Source of the DNA: Planctomycetaceae bacterium | GTDB taxonomy: Bacteria > Planctomycetota > Planctomycetia > Planctomycetales > Planctomycetaceae | Direction: 5' to 3' | NCBI GenBank assembly: GCA_029243145.1 | Contig: JAQWSQ010000095.1 | Coordinates: 1 to 52,576 of the forward strand | Length of the DNA: 52,576 nt | Shown here: piece after piece, positions 1 to 9,019 of the stretch | How positions within the stretch are numbered: the first letter of the stretch is position 1 | Layout: each line of letters opens with the position of its first letter | Position numbers and translations under genes: made by a program | Notes under the pieces: model-generated | Told to the model about the DNA's origin: nothing | Databases searched by the model: none | Seen by the model: the letters and a program-made list of their open reading frames with translations, nothing else

Positions 1-504
1 TGGGTTTTTTATAATATGATAATATGGGTTTTCCAATTGTTTTTTTAGTATATAGGCGGCTTTCGGAGAGAACCCGGCTCCCGATTCATTTCGTAAAACG
101 CGTTTACCATGTGAGGGCTTGAGGATCACGGTGTAAGGCGCGATTTCAAACTCAGCATCAAACAAGCGTTTGATCGGTTGAATCACGGTGGCGACCAAGT
201 CGGTACAACTGCCGACAGGTTCTGCAAGAATCACATCAGGGCGTTGCCCCGTTCCAAGTTCCTCAATGGTTCCCATCAATTCATTGAAGTTGCAGCAAAA
301 GCACGCTCCTGCGACTTCACCCACATCGAAGCCTTGCGCACGCAGAGTGTTTGTATCAACGAGATCCTCGGCCTGATCATTGGTCACAATTCCGACCGAG
401 AGTCCTTGTTCCATATAGAGGGAGGCCAGCCGACCGAGAGTGGTTGTTTTACCCGCTCCAAGAAATCCACCGACCATAATAAAACGAATACGATGCGTGT
501 TCAT
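1..504 (-). CDS. CobW/HypB/UreG-family (G3E) GTP-binding protein, 5' part
   Basis: The reading frame opens at 504 on the minus strand and runs without a stop to the window edge, giving 168 N-terminal residues; the C-terminus lies outside. A Walker A P-loop [11 protein letters not shown] is near residue 12, and the CxCC metal-binding signature (ACFCCNF) near residue 67 is typical of CobW-type G3E GTPases. Family members couple GTP hydrolysis to delivery of zinc, cobalt or nickel to client enzymes in the cytoplasm. The motif order and spacing fit the family well, but the client metal or protein cannot be inferred. The ribosome-binding site is weak (GAGAAC a few bases upstream). A small unrecognised ORF lies just upstream on the same strand, and the PhoD-like gene is divergent. 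Confidence 0.85.
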   Translation of the reverse strand, partial: MNTHRIRFIMVGGFLGAGKTTTLGRLASLYMEQGLSVGIVTNDQAEDLVDTNTLRAQGFDVGEVAGACFCCNFNELMGTIEELGTGQRPDVILAEPVGSCTDLVATVIQPIKRLFDAEFEIAPYTVILKPSHGKRVLRNESGAGFSPKAAYILKKQLENPYYHIIKNP

Positions 505-527
505 TTCAGTTCTCGTTCAAGGCAAAG

Positions 528-764
528 TCATAAAGGACGAGACCTTTCAGCCTCAACTTTCATGGTAAACGGGACAACAAGCTCAATGCAAGACAGCATC
601 CAGACGAGAGTTCTGAAACTCACTCTCCCTGCTGCAATGAGGTCAATGTTGGGGGACTCGTCACTGGGTGACTTCTTGGTCGTAAAGGGTGGAACGACGG
701 GGATAGAAATTTCATCGTCGCGGATCGAATTGCGAGCTGTTAGAATCGTTGATTGATTATTCAT
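528..764 (-). CDS. Small unrecognised ORF upstream of the G3E GTPase
   Basis: This is a 78-codon open frame starting [18 protein letters not shown], ending 23 bases before the GTPase start codon on the same strand. It contains a short hydrophobic stretch (around [12 protein letters not shown]) and no cysteine or catalytic motif I recognise. Its only support is position: it fills most of the space between two divergent genes and could be co-transcribed with the GTPase. No convincing Shine-Dalgarno sequence precedes it. It may equally be a chance frame in the promoter region. Confidence 0.25.
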   Translation of the reverse strand: MNNQSTILTARNSIRDDEISIPVVPPFTTKKSPSDESPNIDLIAAGRVSFRTLVWMLSCIELVVPFTMKVEAERSRPL

Positions 765-790
765 TTGAATCACCACAGGATTTCACACTT

Positions 791-3145
791 ATGACATCTT
801 TCACACGACGAGTTGCGCTGAAATTGATGGGACTGGGAACCGCTTATCTCGGCTGGTCAGTTGGCAAATCGCAATCAGCTCACGCGGATGATAAATCGGC
901 CATCCCCGGCCTTCAACACGTCGACAACTGGTCGAATACTCACGGCCGTGTTTGGCTGGGATCAAACTTCTGGGCCAATCCGATGGAGAACTGGAAGGTC
1001 GTTGACGGAGCCGCCGAGTGTCAATCGATGGAAGGGGGACGCAACGTCCATCTGATTACGCATCAACTCGAAGATACCTCCCAATCGTTTACGATGTCGG
1101 TGCAAGTGAGTCAGGTGGAGTCGAAAGCAATCGATGCCGGTGTTGGCTTCCGTATTGGAGTGAAAAGTGATCTGAACGAATACCGGAGTAACTCTTTTGC
1201 TGGCGGCGGCATCAACGCGGGCATTGCGAACGGCCAATTGGTTTTGGCGGGCAAACGCCGAGCGATGAGCGGGGATGTGGATCTCAAAGACTTTATCATC
1301 AAGGTGCATGGCAAGCCCGTCGATGAAAACTACGAACTGACAGTCGAAGTGGCCCAGGCATCGGGTCAAAAAATTGACTCGCTGACCCAAACGGTCAAAC
1401 AAGAAGCAGTGCTCGGCAATATCGCCGTCGCCAACAATTTCAATTCTCCTAATCGCCGTGGCCAGACACCGGCTCAGAAAAAACAGGGAGCCCGGTATCG
1501 GTTTTGGAACTGGAGAGTCGGAGGAGACGCGTTTGCAGTTCGTCCCGAACGCAGCTTCGGACCAATCCTATGGTCAATGTATTCGCTCAGCGACTCACGT
1601 AGTGACGAAGGCTTTGTGATGAAGATCAGTGCTCTCACCGGGCCACTGGGAGAGAAAGACAACCAAGCGGTCGAACTGCATGCTGAGAAAGATGGTCAAT
1701 GGCAATCGTTAGGGACCGCCGAACTCGATACTGATGCCTGGGTTGCCACTTTCCGCATTCCCCATTGGAACGAAAAAGTCGAAACACCATACAAACTGGT
1801 TTACGCAGAGCAGGGGAAAGATGGTTCCACGCAGGCAGGAGAATGGTCGGGAACGATCAAAGCCAATCCGTCAGGTCGTCCCTTACGATTGGGAGCGCTC
1901 ACTTGTCAAAACGATTACGGCTTCCCGTACGAACCGGTCGCCAACAATCTCGTCAAGCTCGATCCCGATATGCTGTATTTCTCGGGTGATCAAATCTACG
2001 AAGGACACGGCGGGTTCGGCATCATTCGCGAACCGGCAGAACCGGCGATTCTGAACTACTTGCGCAAGTATTATCAATTCGGTTGGTCATTCCGTGAAGC
2101 AATGAAGGATCGTCCGACTTTGGTGATTCCCGACGATCACGATGTTTTTCAGGGTAACATCTGGGGCGAGGGTGGCGCGAAGATGCAGGGACTTGATCAA
2201 GGTGCCTCTTCCAAAGGGGGCTATCGTCAACCGGCTCGGATGGTGATTGCCGTTCACAAAACTTGCGTCAGCCATCACCCTGATTTCGCGAGTGACGAAC
2301 CGGTCAAGCAGGACATCAGTGTCTATTACGGCGACATGGTTTATGGCGATGTCAGTTTTGCCGTGATTGCCGACCGTCAATGGAAGAGTGGTCCCGAACG
2401 CGTCGAAACAGGCAGCGGGCGTGCGGATCATGTGATGGATAAGAACTTTGATACCTCTGTCCTCGACAAGCCGGGCTTGATTTTGCTCGGTGAACGACAG
2501 GAAGAGTATTTGAAGAAGTGGGCCGATGATTGGCGCGGTCATTCGATGAAGGTGCTGCTCAGTCAAACCGTCTTCGCGGGTGTTGCCACCCATCACGGCG
2601 GCTATGACGGCTACCTCAAAGCCGACCTTGATGCGGGAGCTTGGCCGCAAACGGCCCGGAACAACGCGATCAACATCATTCGCAAATCGAAAGCACTGCA
2701 CATCAACGGCGATCAACACTTGGCGTCATTGAGCCAGTACGGTGTGGACAAACAGCGGGACAGCAACTGGTCCTATTGCACACCGGCCATCTCAGCCGGT
2801 TATCCCCGTTGGTGGCGACCGGACGAAATCGGTATGGAACATCAAAACCGACCATCACACAATCTTCCCAACACCGGGGAATTCATTGATGGCTTCGGAA
2901 ACAAGGTTTATGTCTATGCCGTCGGTAACCCGGTTGTCCCGAAAGGCAAGAATCGCTACGAAACCGCCCACCAAAAGGGGTCGGGCTTCGGGATCGTCAC
3001 CATCGACACCAAGGCGAAAACATATCACCTCGATGCGTTCCGCTTCCTCGTCGATCCGACTGATGAAAAGCCCGACAATCAATTCCCCGGTTGGCCCGTG
3101 AGTATTCAACAGAATGAAAACGCAGGAGACAATGTGCTTGACTGA
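791..3145 (+). CDS. PhoD-like metallophosphatase, exported
   Basis: This 784-residue protein belongs to the PhoD/alkaline phosphatase D group of metallophosphoesterases, which release phosphate or act on phosphodiesters outside the cytoplasm. The metal-binding motifs are visible: [13 protein letters not shown] and [17 protein letters not shown] in the middle, and NGDQHLASL toward the C-terminus. I chose the ATG at 791 rather than the in-frame one at 749 because it puts a twin-arginine-like signal ([13 protein letters not shown]) at the very N-terminus. The N-terminal 250 residues upstream of the catalytic part look like a separate beta-rich, lectin-like module. The DUF1080 gene follows after about 60 bases on the same strand. 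Natural substrate unknown. Confidence 0.85.
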   Translation: MTSFTRRVALKLMGLGTAYLGWSVGKSQSAHADDKSAIPGLQHVDNWSNTHGRVWLGSNFWANPMENWKVVDGAAECQSMEGGRNVHLITHQLEDTSQSFTMSVQVSQVESKAIDAGVGFRIGVKSDLNEYRSNSFAGGGINAGIANGQLVLAGKRRAMSGDVDLKDFIIKVHGKPVDENYELTVEVAQASGQKIDSLTQTVKQEAVLGNIAVANNFNSPNRRGQTPAQKKQGARYRFWNWRVGGDAFAVRPERSFGPILWSMYSLSDSRSDEGFVMKISALTGPLGEKDNQAVELHAEKDGQWQSLGTAELDTDAWVATFRIPHWNEKVETPYKLVYAEQGKDGSTQAGEWSGTIKANPSGRPLRLGALTCQNDYGFPYEPVANNLVKLDPDMLYFSGDQIYEGHGGFGIIREPAEPAILNYLRKYYQFGWSFREAMKDRPTLVIPDDHDVFQGNIWGEGGAKMQGLDQGASSKGGYRQPARMVIAVHKTCVSHHPDFASDEPVKQDISVYYGDMVYGDVSFAVIADRQWKSGPERVETGSGRADHVMDKNFDTSVLDKPGLILLGERQEEYLKKWADDWRGHSMKVLLSQTVFAGVATHHGGYDGYLKADLDAGAWPQTARNNAINIIRKSKALHINGDQHLASLSQYGVDKQRDSNWSYCTPAISAGYPRWWRPDEIGMEHQNRPSHNLPNTGEFIDGFGNKVYVYAVGNPVVPKGKNRYETAHQKGSGFGIVTIDTKAKTYHLDAFRFLVDPTDEKPDNQFPGWPVSIQQNENAGDNVLD

Positions 3146-3208
3146 CAACCATTCACAAACTCCCTTCGCCACTGAATACAAAGTTTGAAATCATAGAAAG
3201 TCCTCGAA

Positions 3209-4000
3209 ATGCGCACACTTCAAAACAGATTCATAAAGCTCGTTATTGCACCCACACTTTTGCTTCTCTCTTCATCTGGTTTGGTTTCAGCCGAAGTCGG
3301 AGTCGGTGCAAAACCCATTGACGGAGCGGAAGTCATTTTTGACGGCAGTCGCAAAATGCTGGATGAAAAATGGACCTATTGGGAAGGGCCCCGGTTCAGT
3401 TCCTCCTTGCCTATCAAATGGAAAATCGTCGATGATCCCGTCGACAAAGGGACCGTCATGATGACCGACGATCCCGCGGCAGCGGGAGGCAAGTATGGCA
3501 CCGCCGACGTCGTGACCAAAAAGAAGTATCGAGACTTCAGGCTTCACATTGAGTTTCTGGTTGCCAAAAAGGGGGGGAACAGCGGCGTTTATTTGCAGAA
3601 TCGTCACGAAATCCAGGTTCTCGATGGAGACAAAACCAAGCACGGCATGGGAGCCGTCATCAACGAAACGCCTTCGCCGTATCATGCCTATCACGGAACG
3701 GGTAAATGGAACTCGTATGACATCGTGTTTCGTGCAGCTCGCTTCAAGGACGGTAAACGATCTGAAAAGGCGATGGTCACGATGTATTTCAACGGCGAAA
3801 AAGTTCACTCCAATCAATTCATTAATCAGGTGTGGGGTGGTAAGAACTCGGGCATCGATGGCGGCAACGATGGAGGTAAAGGAATCACCGATACTCCCGG
3901 CGGTCTGAAGCTGCAATGCGAAGGCCACGAAGTCTTGTATCGCAATATCTGGATCAAAGAGATGGACATCAAAGACGCTGACACTGATTTTAAGAAGTGA
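3209..4000 (+). CDS. DUF1080 (3-keto-disaccharide hydrolase-like) secreted protein
   Basis: The 263-residue product starts with a Sec signal peptide (hydrophobic core APTLLLLSSSGLVSAE) followed by one DUF1080 domain, a concanavalin-like jelly roll. Family hallmarks are visible: the early IFDGS, then FRLHIEFLVAKKGGNSGVYLQNRHEIQVLD, and a WNSYDIVFRAARF strand. Members are very numerous in planctomycetes and some hydrolyse 3-keto-glycosides; substrate preference cannot be read here. It follows the PhoD-like gene closely on the same strand and is convergent with the ceramidase-like gene, so the two upstream genes may form a transcription unit. Length is normal for a single-domain member. Confidence 0.85.
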   Translation: MRTLQNRFIKLVIAPTLLLLSSSGLVSAEVGVGAKPIDGAEVIFDGSRKMLDEKWTYWEGPRFSSSLPIKWKIVDDPVDKGTVMMTDDPAAAGGKYGTADVVTKKKYRDFRLHIEFLVAKKGGNSGVYLQNRHEIQVLDGDKTKHGMGAVINETPSPYHAYHGTGKWNSYDIVFRAARFKDGKRSEKAMVTMYFNGEKVHSNQFINQVWGGKNSGIDGGNDGGKGITDTPGGLKLQCEGHEVLYRNIWIKEMDIKDADTDFKK

Positions 4001-4116
4001 TGAGCAGAGAGAGTGAGAGGTGATAACCGGCTAGAGTTTGGAGTCGATTTTCATTGTTTCACCCCTAATCGCACCACCCTTACCACATTATCTTCACAGA
4101 GGGTCTCAAAGGCACC

Positions 4117-5472
4117 TTACTTTGTCTGCTCCGTCTCCAGTTTCTCTCTTTTTTCGACATCTTTTGGATGTTTGGAAAACGATTCGAAAACATCACCCAC
4201 AACTCGGTCGGCCAGGCGACTGAGTTCCGAAAGAATGATCAATTCTGCTTCGGGAAGAAGGTTTGACGTGTTGGGTTCATAACCGCCAACTTCATAAGAA
4301 TCCTTTGTCGCGATGTATCCAATGTGTCCGTTTGCATAACCAATAATGATGGGGATCGCCCGGTCGGCAATCGCTTGTTCCAGCTTGAGGCCGTATTCGA
4401 CCATCGGCTCTCCCGGCATCGTCAACAGAAGATACGGGCCAATCTTCATCGCCTGCAACTCTGCCTCAATGCGGCCCTCTTTTCCCGGTAGAGAAACCAC
4501 TTCATGCGCGATGCGGATCGGGTAATACTCTTCGCGTTTCTTGAGTTCTTCGCGCGTCACGTTGCGACCGAGAGTTCGCATCACGGCACTTCCCAAATCG
4601 AATCCCGCCCATTGAAGATCGGCTTCATCCGCACAACGATAAGGGTATCCGGGAAGATTGGGGCGAATGTCGCCTGCACATCCCTGCAGGAATAATGAGT
4701 TGGTCTTGCCGCGATAGCAGGACTCGACGAACGATTGGGCTTCTCCCGGAAAGTCGGCACTCATCTTGGGATACCCGTTGGGATACGGATGTGTTCCTTT
4801 ATCTCCCCAAGTGAAAAAACAGGGATGGCAGACCGCGTGCATCACGACTGCCAACGGCGTCAACGATTTCCCGTCATCAAATCTCAATACTTTCACACGT
4901 TTGTCGTTCGGGCCATCAGGATTCAACCGAACGACCGCACGCTCATCAATGACTTTGCGACGATTGATATTGAAGCTGATCTGATCTTCGCCGTAGCCAA
5001 CGGTGACCATGCGCATGTTGGCGGCGGCTTTTTTCGCCGTCACTCCCAATTTGTCGATCAGTTCACGTCCCCATTTTGATTGGGCCTCGAAATCCGGTCC
5101 CGAGTGATTGTGAGAAGCCGCAATCATGATGTGTGCGGCGGGCACTCCCGTTTCCTGTTCGATGCGTTCCCGTGCCAATTTGACCATCACGGTCCACGCG
5201 CTGATCGTATCGAGCGTGACGAAGGCCGCTTTGGTCTCACCATCATCGAGGATCAATACAGCAGCTCGTAACGGATCGCGAACGCCTGTCACTTTGCGAC
5301 GGTGTCCGACCACTTCGAAGTCGACGACTTCTACTGGCGTGATATCCACCTTGGCCACTCCAGCCATTAAATTTGATTGAACAGCAAACTGTCCATCATT
5401 GGCTAAAATGTTTGTGACGAAGAAGTTGGTGGCTAGCAGAAAAGTCAGACAGCCGGGGATGAGAGATTTCAT
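4117..5472 (-). CDS. Neutral/alkaline ceramidase-like secreted protein
   Basis: The product resembles the N-terminal catalytic part of neutral/alkaline non-lysosomal ceramidases, zinc amidases that act outside the cell or in the periplasm. It has the start of the family fold (MAGVAKVDITP), the zinc-ligand motif AASHNHSGPDF near residue 120, and a further GCAGDIRPN motif. The ATG at 5472 is preferred to an upstream in-frame ATG at 5499: an AGGAG lies about 8 bases upstream, and the next residues form a signal peptide (LIPGCLTFLLATNFFVTNILA). At about 451 residues it is shorter than full ceramidases and probably lacks the C-terminal domain. In planctomycetes such proteins are abundant and their true substrates are mostly unknown. 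A second paralogue is at 42505-43866. Confidence 0.8.
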   Translation of the reverse strand: MKSLIPGCLTFLLATNFFVTNILANDGQFAVQSNLMAGVAKVDITPVEVVDFEVVGHRRKVTGVRDPLRAAVLILDDGETKAAFVTLDTISAWTVMVKLARERIEQETGVPAAHIMIAASHNHSGPDFEAQSKWGRELIDKLGVTAKKAAANMRMVTVGYGEDQISFNINRRKVIDERAVVRLNPDGPNDKRVKVLRFDDGKSLTPLAVVMHAVCHPCFFTWGDKGTHPYPNGYPKMSADFPGEAQSFVESCYRGKTNSLFLQGCAGDIRPNLPGYPYRCADEADLQWAGFDLGSAVMRTLGRNVTREELKKREEYYPIRIAHEVVSLPGKEGRIEAELQAMKIGPYLLLTMPGEPMVEYGLKLEQAIADRAIPIIIGYANGHIGYIATKDSYEVGGYEPNTSNLLPEAELIILSELSRLADRVVGDVFESFSKHPKDVEKREKLETEQTK

Positions 5473-5725
5473 GATTGATGCTCCTGAATCGGTCGTCAAA
5501 CCCGAATTGGTCGACCAACCGTGAACCTGAAAACGCCTCAGGATCGATTACAGTTTAATGAAACGAAAGTCGGAAGTCAGCCTCTTCTTATGTTTGTTCG
5601 ACGGGAATGAAAACAGAGTTTCCCAATTTGAACCGACAGCGCGACCAATCCGGGTCACTTCCGCTCAAGAGTTAGACTCCGATTTGTGACTAACTGTTAG
5701 GTCTCGTAACTCATGAACTGCAAGC

Positions 5726-5830
5726 ATGAGCACTTTAACATTTTTCGTCGGCCTGGACCATCATCTAAGATCCGTGCAGGTCTGCGTTCTCGACGCGGAA
5801 GGAAACAAGTTGACCAATCGCAGCGGCGAC
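5726..5830 (+). pseudogene. IS110-family transposase N-terminal relic
   Basis: The first 33 or so codons read MSTLTFFVGLDHHLRSVQVC and continue with CVLDAEGNKLTNRS. This strongly resembles the start of the RNase H-like DEDD domain of IS110-family transposases, including the first catalytic Asp in VGLD. After about residue 35 the similarity ends. The frame then continues only as the complement of the neighbouring WD40 gene, to a stop at 6034. No other transposase part and no insertion-sequence ends are visible. This is therefore a deletion remnant of an insertion sequence at the 3' end of the TIR/WD40 gene. The exact right boundary is uncertain by some tens of bases. Confidence 0.7.
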
Positions 5831-5862
5831 GCAAAGAAACACGGGCAAGGGCTCGCCACAAA

Positions 5863-7585
5863 TCAATCCGTTTGCGTGGCGCGGATTTCGATGTCACCAT
5901 TGCGTCGCGAGATCGCCATCAAGCTGGAATCAGAACTGATCGAAAGATCGCGTACGCCCAGCGTTCTACTGGATTTCCCAAAATCCTTGATGAGCTTACC
6001 CGTCTCGGGATCCCAAATGAAGATAATGCTGTAAACGTGTCCCGAAGCGAGAAAACGACCATTGGGACTAAACTTGAGAGACGCCACCTGCGCCATTTGC
6101 GGGTTGGTCAACTGGTGCATTTCGGTCCCATCTTCCAAACTCCAGATCGCCAACGATTTGGAGCCACCCACGGCAATATTTACGGCCATCAGGAGAGATT
6201 GCAAAACAGAGTTCCTGATAGGACTTAGTCGCTTTAATGGTCCGTCGCGCTTCGCCGGTTGAGATTTCGAGGATCCTGATCGCTCCCGTTCGATCAACGG
6301 AAACTAACTGTCGAATCTGATTATGTTCTTCGGGAAGTTGTCGGAGTTCTTCCGCTTCTAGGTCCCAGAGCATGACATGAGAGTAATCTCCAATGGCAAG
6401 CAACGATTCATCGGGGCTAATAGCAATCGCTTTGGCGGATCGTTCCAGACGTATTTGATTGACAAAGTCTCCAGTCTCCCAATCCCAAACGGCAATCATA
6501 CGGTCATCGTGTGCCGAGAAAATCAATTTTCTGGTGGGAGCAACGGCAATATCCAGAAACTGTGTATAACTCAGGTCAGTCTCTTCCGGGTGTCGGAATG
6601 TTGTCACACATTCTCCCGTGGTGAGATCCCACAATTTCATCGTATCGTCAGAACTTCCAGAGAGAAATTGGCGATTCAATAAATCGAACTGACCAGTGTT
6701 GACCGAATCACTGTGTCCCGAAAGTGTTCTTAGGACCGACCAAGATTCGATCGGTTCTCCGTCACCTCCCCCTTCTCTGATTTCATCAATCGACGTGCCT
6801 CCACCCACGAGAGCTTGCATCCGCTGTGCCAACATGGGGTGTTGAATTCGAACATAGGCATATGCGATTCCCGCTAGTAGACAGAGAAAGAGACAGACTT
6901 TTAGCCGAAAGACGAAACGGCGAAATCGAGATCCGGCGGGTTTCTCAGAACTCGTTGCTGCGACCGGGGAAACCTTCGCTTCAGACTTTGACGCGGAGGG
7001 AGATTTCGATTTACCGGGTTCTTTTTTCAGATATTCGGGAAGTAACGGGAGCAGCTCGTCGACTCTCTCTTGCAAAGGGGGTTTTGAGGCATCGAACCAA
7101 TGAGTTGAAGAGAGAAAATATTCAAACGATTGTGACATTTGACAATCGTCGATCCGAAAGGGAATGATCGGATTCGACTTGGAAACGGCACGCTCCACCT
7201 CTCGCAACACCTGTTTCGAGAGATTCGAATTTTCGGAAAACAGCAGCAACATTGTCTCGGTGCTTTCGATTCCCTGAATGATCGATGCACCCCAATCGGA
7301 GCCTGCGACAATGTCACGCGGCGCCATCCAACATGAGACACCACGTGCTTCCAACGCTTCGAGCACCTGGTTGGCGGTCCCCTCGTCTTTACTCGAATAG
7401 CTAATAAAAACCTGCTTGTCGTCTCGGACGGTTGCCGGAGGTGATGGAGACGAAGCGACCGGCAATGCGAACTTGGTTCCACATTTTTTACAGACAGCCG
7501 CAGGTCGCTTATTCGACTCGGGGATGGTGTATTGCTTCTGACATTGGGGACAGTGAATACGTTGCTTGGGTGTCGCGGAGGTCAT
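5863..7585 (-). pseudogene. Zinc-ribbon/TIR/transmembrane/WD40 protein, frameshifted
   Basis: Restoring one frame gives a protein of about 573 residues. It starts with a zinc ribbon (Cys pairs at 12/15 and 32/35), then a TIR domain at about 57-165 (VFISYSSKDEG, WMAPRDIVAGSDWG, LLFSENS). Glu129 in QVLREVERA sits where NAD-cleaving TIR domains have their catalytic Glu. A transmembrane helix follows at about 226-246, then seven WD40-like repeats to the end. The frame from 7585 leaves the WD40 register at a run of three T at 6179-6181 (AAA on the coding strand); removing one base restores DGRNIAVGG and joins the downstream WD40 blades that end at 5863. Without correction the frame stops at 6068 after 505 residues. 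TIR plus repeat sensors suggest signalling or defence; this is inference. Confidence 0.75.
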
Positions 7586-7987
7586 GCGGAATGTGGGATT
7601 CGTTTCCGAGGTGATGTGATTGTCAGCCGAGATAGGTCAGATGTCTAAGTTTTGATTGACTTGTGATCCGGGAGGTGAAAAACCATTTTTGACAGTCTTC
7701 GATAATAAAGTGCCGTGAAACTCAAGGCAATCACCGATTTACCAAGGTAAAGAGATCTCACGTGTTCTGGGATTTTTTGATTGGCCTACTCTCCCGACCA
7801 TCACGGAGAATTTACTGTTCAGTCTGAGCAGCCCTCTGAAAAAACCTCGTTCTCACCAACGAATCCAATTCTCAACAGACTGTATAGAATCAAGTTCGGT
7901 TTTTTTGTGGATCCAGAGAGGCGATTCGCGGTAAATTAGAATCTCCAGAAAATTGAAGTCACCACACATATTGGAACGGGTATCCGC
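7586..7987. other. Intergenic region between divergent genes
   Basis: About 400 bases separate the start of the TIR/WD40 gene (minus) from the start of the ThuA-like gene (plus). I see no open frame with coding character, no tRNA, and no clear repeat or terminator. It presumably holds the promoters of both divergent genes, but I could not identify convincing -35/-10 boxes. Confidence 0.5.
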
Positions 7988-8863
7988 ATGCGTTTGAGTT
8001 GTCAACTGAATGGTTTTGTGATGGTTCTGTTATTGGTTGTCACGGCTCAACTCCAAGCTGCCGACAAACCGACAAAGCTTAAAGGTTTAATCATCGCCGG
8101 TGGTTGCTGTCACGATTATCCCAATCAGTCGAAGATTATCTCTGAAGGAATGAGTCAACGCGTCAATATATCCTGGGACACTGTCGTTGAAGGGGATGGC
8201 GGACGAGAACACAAAATTTCGGTCTACAAAAACCCCGATTGGGCGAAGCAGTACGACGTCATTGTCCATAACGAATGCTTTGGTGGCGTCACCGACCCCG
8301 ACTTCATTCAATCCATCGTGAACGCCCATCATGCCGGCGTTCCTGGCATCTTTATCCATTGTTCGTTGCACAGTTATCGAAATGCGGGTGCGGGAGCCGA
8401 AAGTTGGCGAGAATTGATTGGCGTCACATCGCGGAGTCACGAAGGGAAACGATCGGTGCTCGTGAAAAATCAAAATGCCGAGCATCCCATCATGCAAGGA
8501 TTTCCGGCCGAGTGGCAGACTCCAAATGGTGAACTCTACAAGATTGAAAAAGAATGGCCCAACTGTATCCCACTCGCTAAAGCGTACGGAGAAGACACGA
8601 AAAAAGACCATACCGTAATCTGGGCCAACTCATTTGGAAAAGCCAAGATATTCGGCATCTCTCTCGGCCATCATAACGAGACCATGAATAACGATGTCTG
8701 GCTCGATCTCGTCTCGCGCGGCTTATTGTGGACCACGGGACACTTAAATGACGATGGAACAACGGCTCCCGGCTATGAAGGAACCGGAAAAAAACCGATT
8801 GTATTGGCAGAACCAACTCCCAAAGCCGACCCAAAATTCCAACAGAAAAACAAGAAACAGTAA
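7988..8863 (+). CDS. ThuA-like domain secreted protein
   Basis: This 291-residue protein has a signal peptide (FVMVLLLVVTAQLQAA) and a single ThuA-like domain, a class I glutamine-amidotransferase-like fold linked in other bacteria to sugar (trehalose) utilisation. Typical elements are GLIIAGGCCHDYPNQ at the first strand, YDVIVHNECFGG, and GVPGIFIHCSLHSYRN at the nucleophile-elbow region, followed by the SLGHHNETM loop. The Cys of HCSLHSY could be a nucleophile, but family activity is not settled. It stands alone, with divergent TIR/WD40 DNA upstream and a small gap before the M24-like gene. A second, more distant ThuA-like gene is at 35585-36469. Confidence 0.85.
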   Translation: MRLSCQLNGFVMVLLLVVTAQLQAADKPTKLKGLIIAGGCCHDYPNQSKIISEGMSQRVNISWDTVVEGDGGREHKISVYKNPDWAKQYDVIVHNECFGGVTDPDFIQSIVNAHHAGVPGIFIHCSLHSYRNAGAGAESWRELIGVTSRSHEGKRSVLVKNQNAEHPIMQGFPAEWQTPNGELYKIEKEWPNCIPLAKAYGEDTKKDHTVIWANSFGKAKIFGISLGHHNETMNNDVWLDLVSRGLLWTTGHLNDDGTTAPGYEGTGKKPIVLAEPTPKADPKFQQKNKKQ

Positions 8864-8925
8864 TTGCTGCGACTGGGCTGTCCTGGCAGAAAGAGATCTG
8901 GGTAATCTCTAAAAAAGATAATAAT

Positions 8926-8949
8926 CTTAGCTTTCTGTGAGCTAAGTTT
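8926..8949 (+). terminator. Weak hairpin after the ThuA-like gene
   Basis: A 7-bp perfect stem (CTTAGCT at 8926-8932 pairing with AGCTAAG at 8940-8946) with a 7-base loop is followed by only three T. It lies 63 bases after the ThuA-like stop codon. It could be a weak intrinsic terminator separating that gene from the following run. Confidence 0.35.
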
Positions 8950-9019
8950 AGATTCTTCGATCCTCGCGCATCATCAGAAATTGGCAGCATGAATCTGTCA
9001 CAAACAGACCTGCCGTATC

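Noticed and set aside
2087..2719. 210-codon minus-strand frame inside the PhoD-like gene
   Set aside because: The PhoD-like motifs are unambiguous on the other strand, so this is a shadow.
3287..3928. 213-codon minus-strand frame inside the DUF1080 gene
   Set aside because: Shadow of a clear DUF1080 domain gene.
5830..6034. Continuation of the IS110-like frame
   Set aside because: Beyond about 5830 the frame is only the complement of the WD40 gene and does not resemble a transposase.
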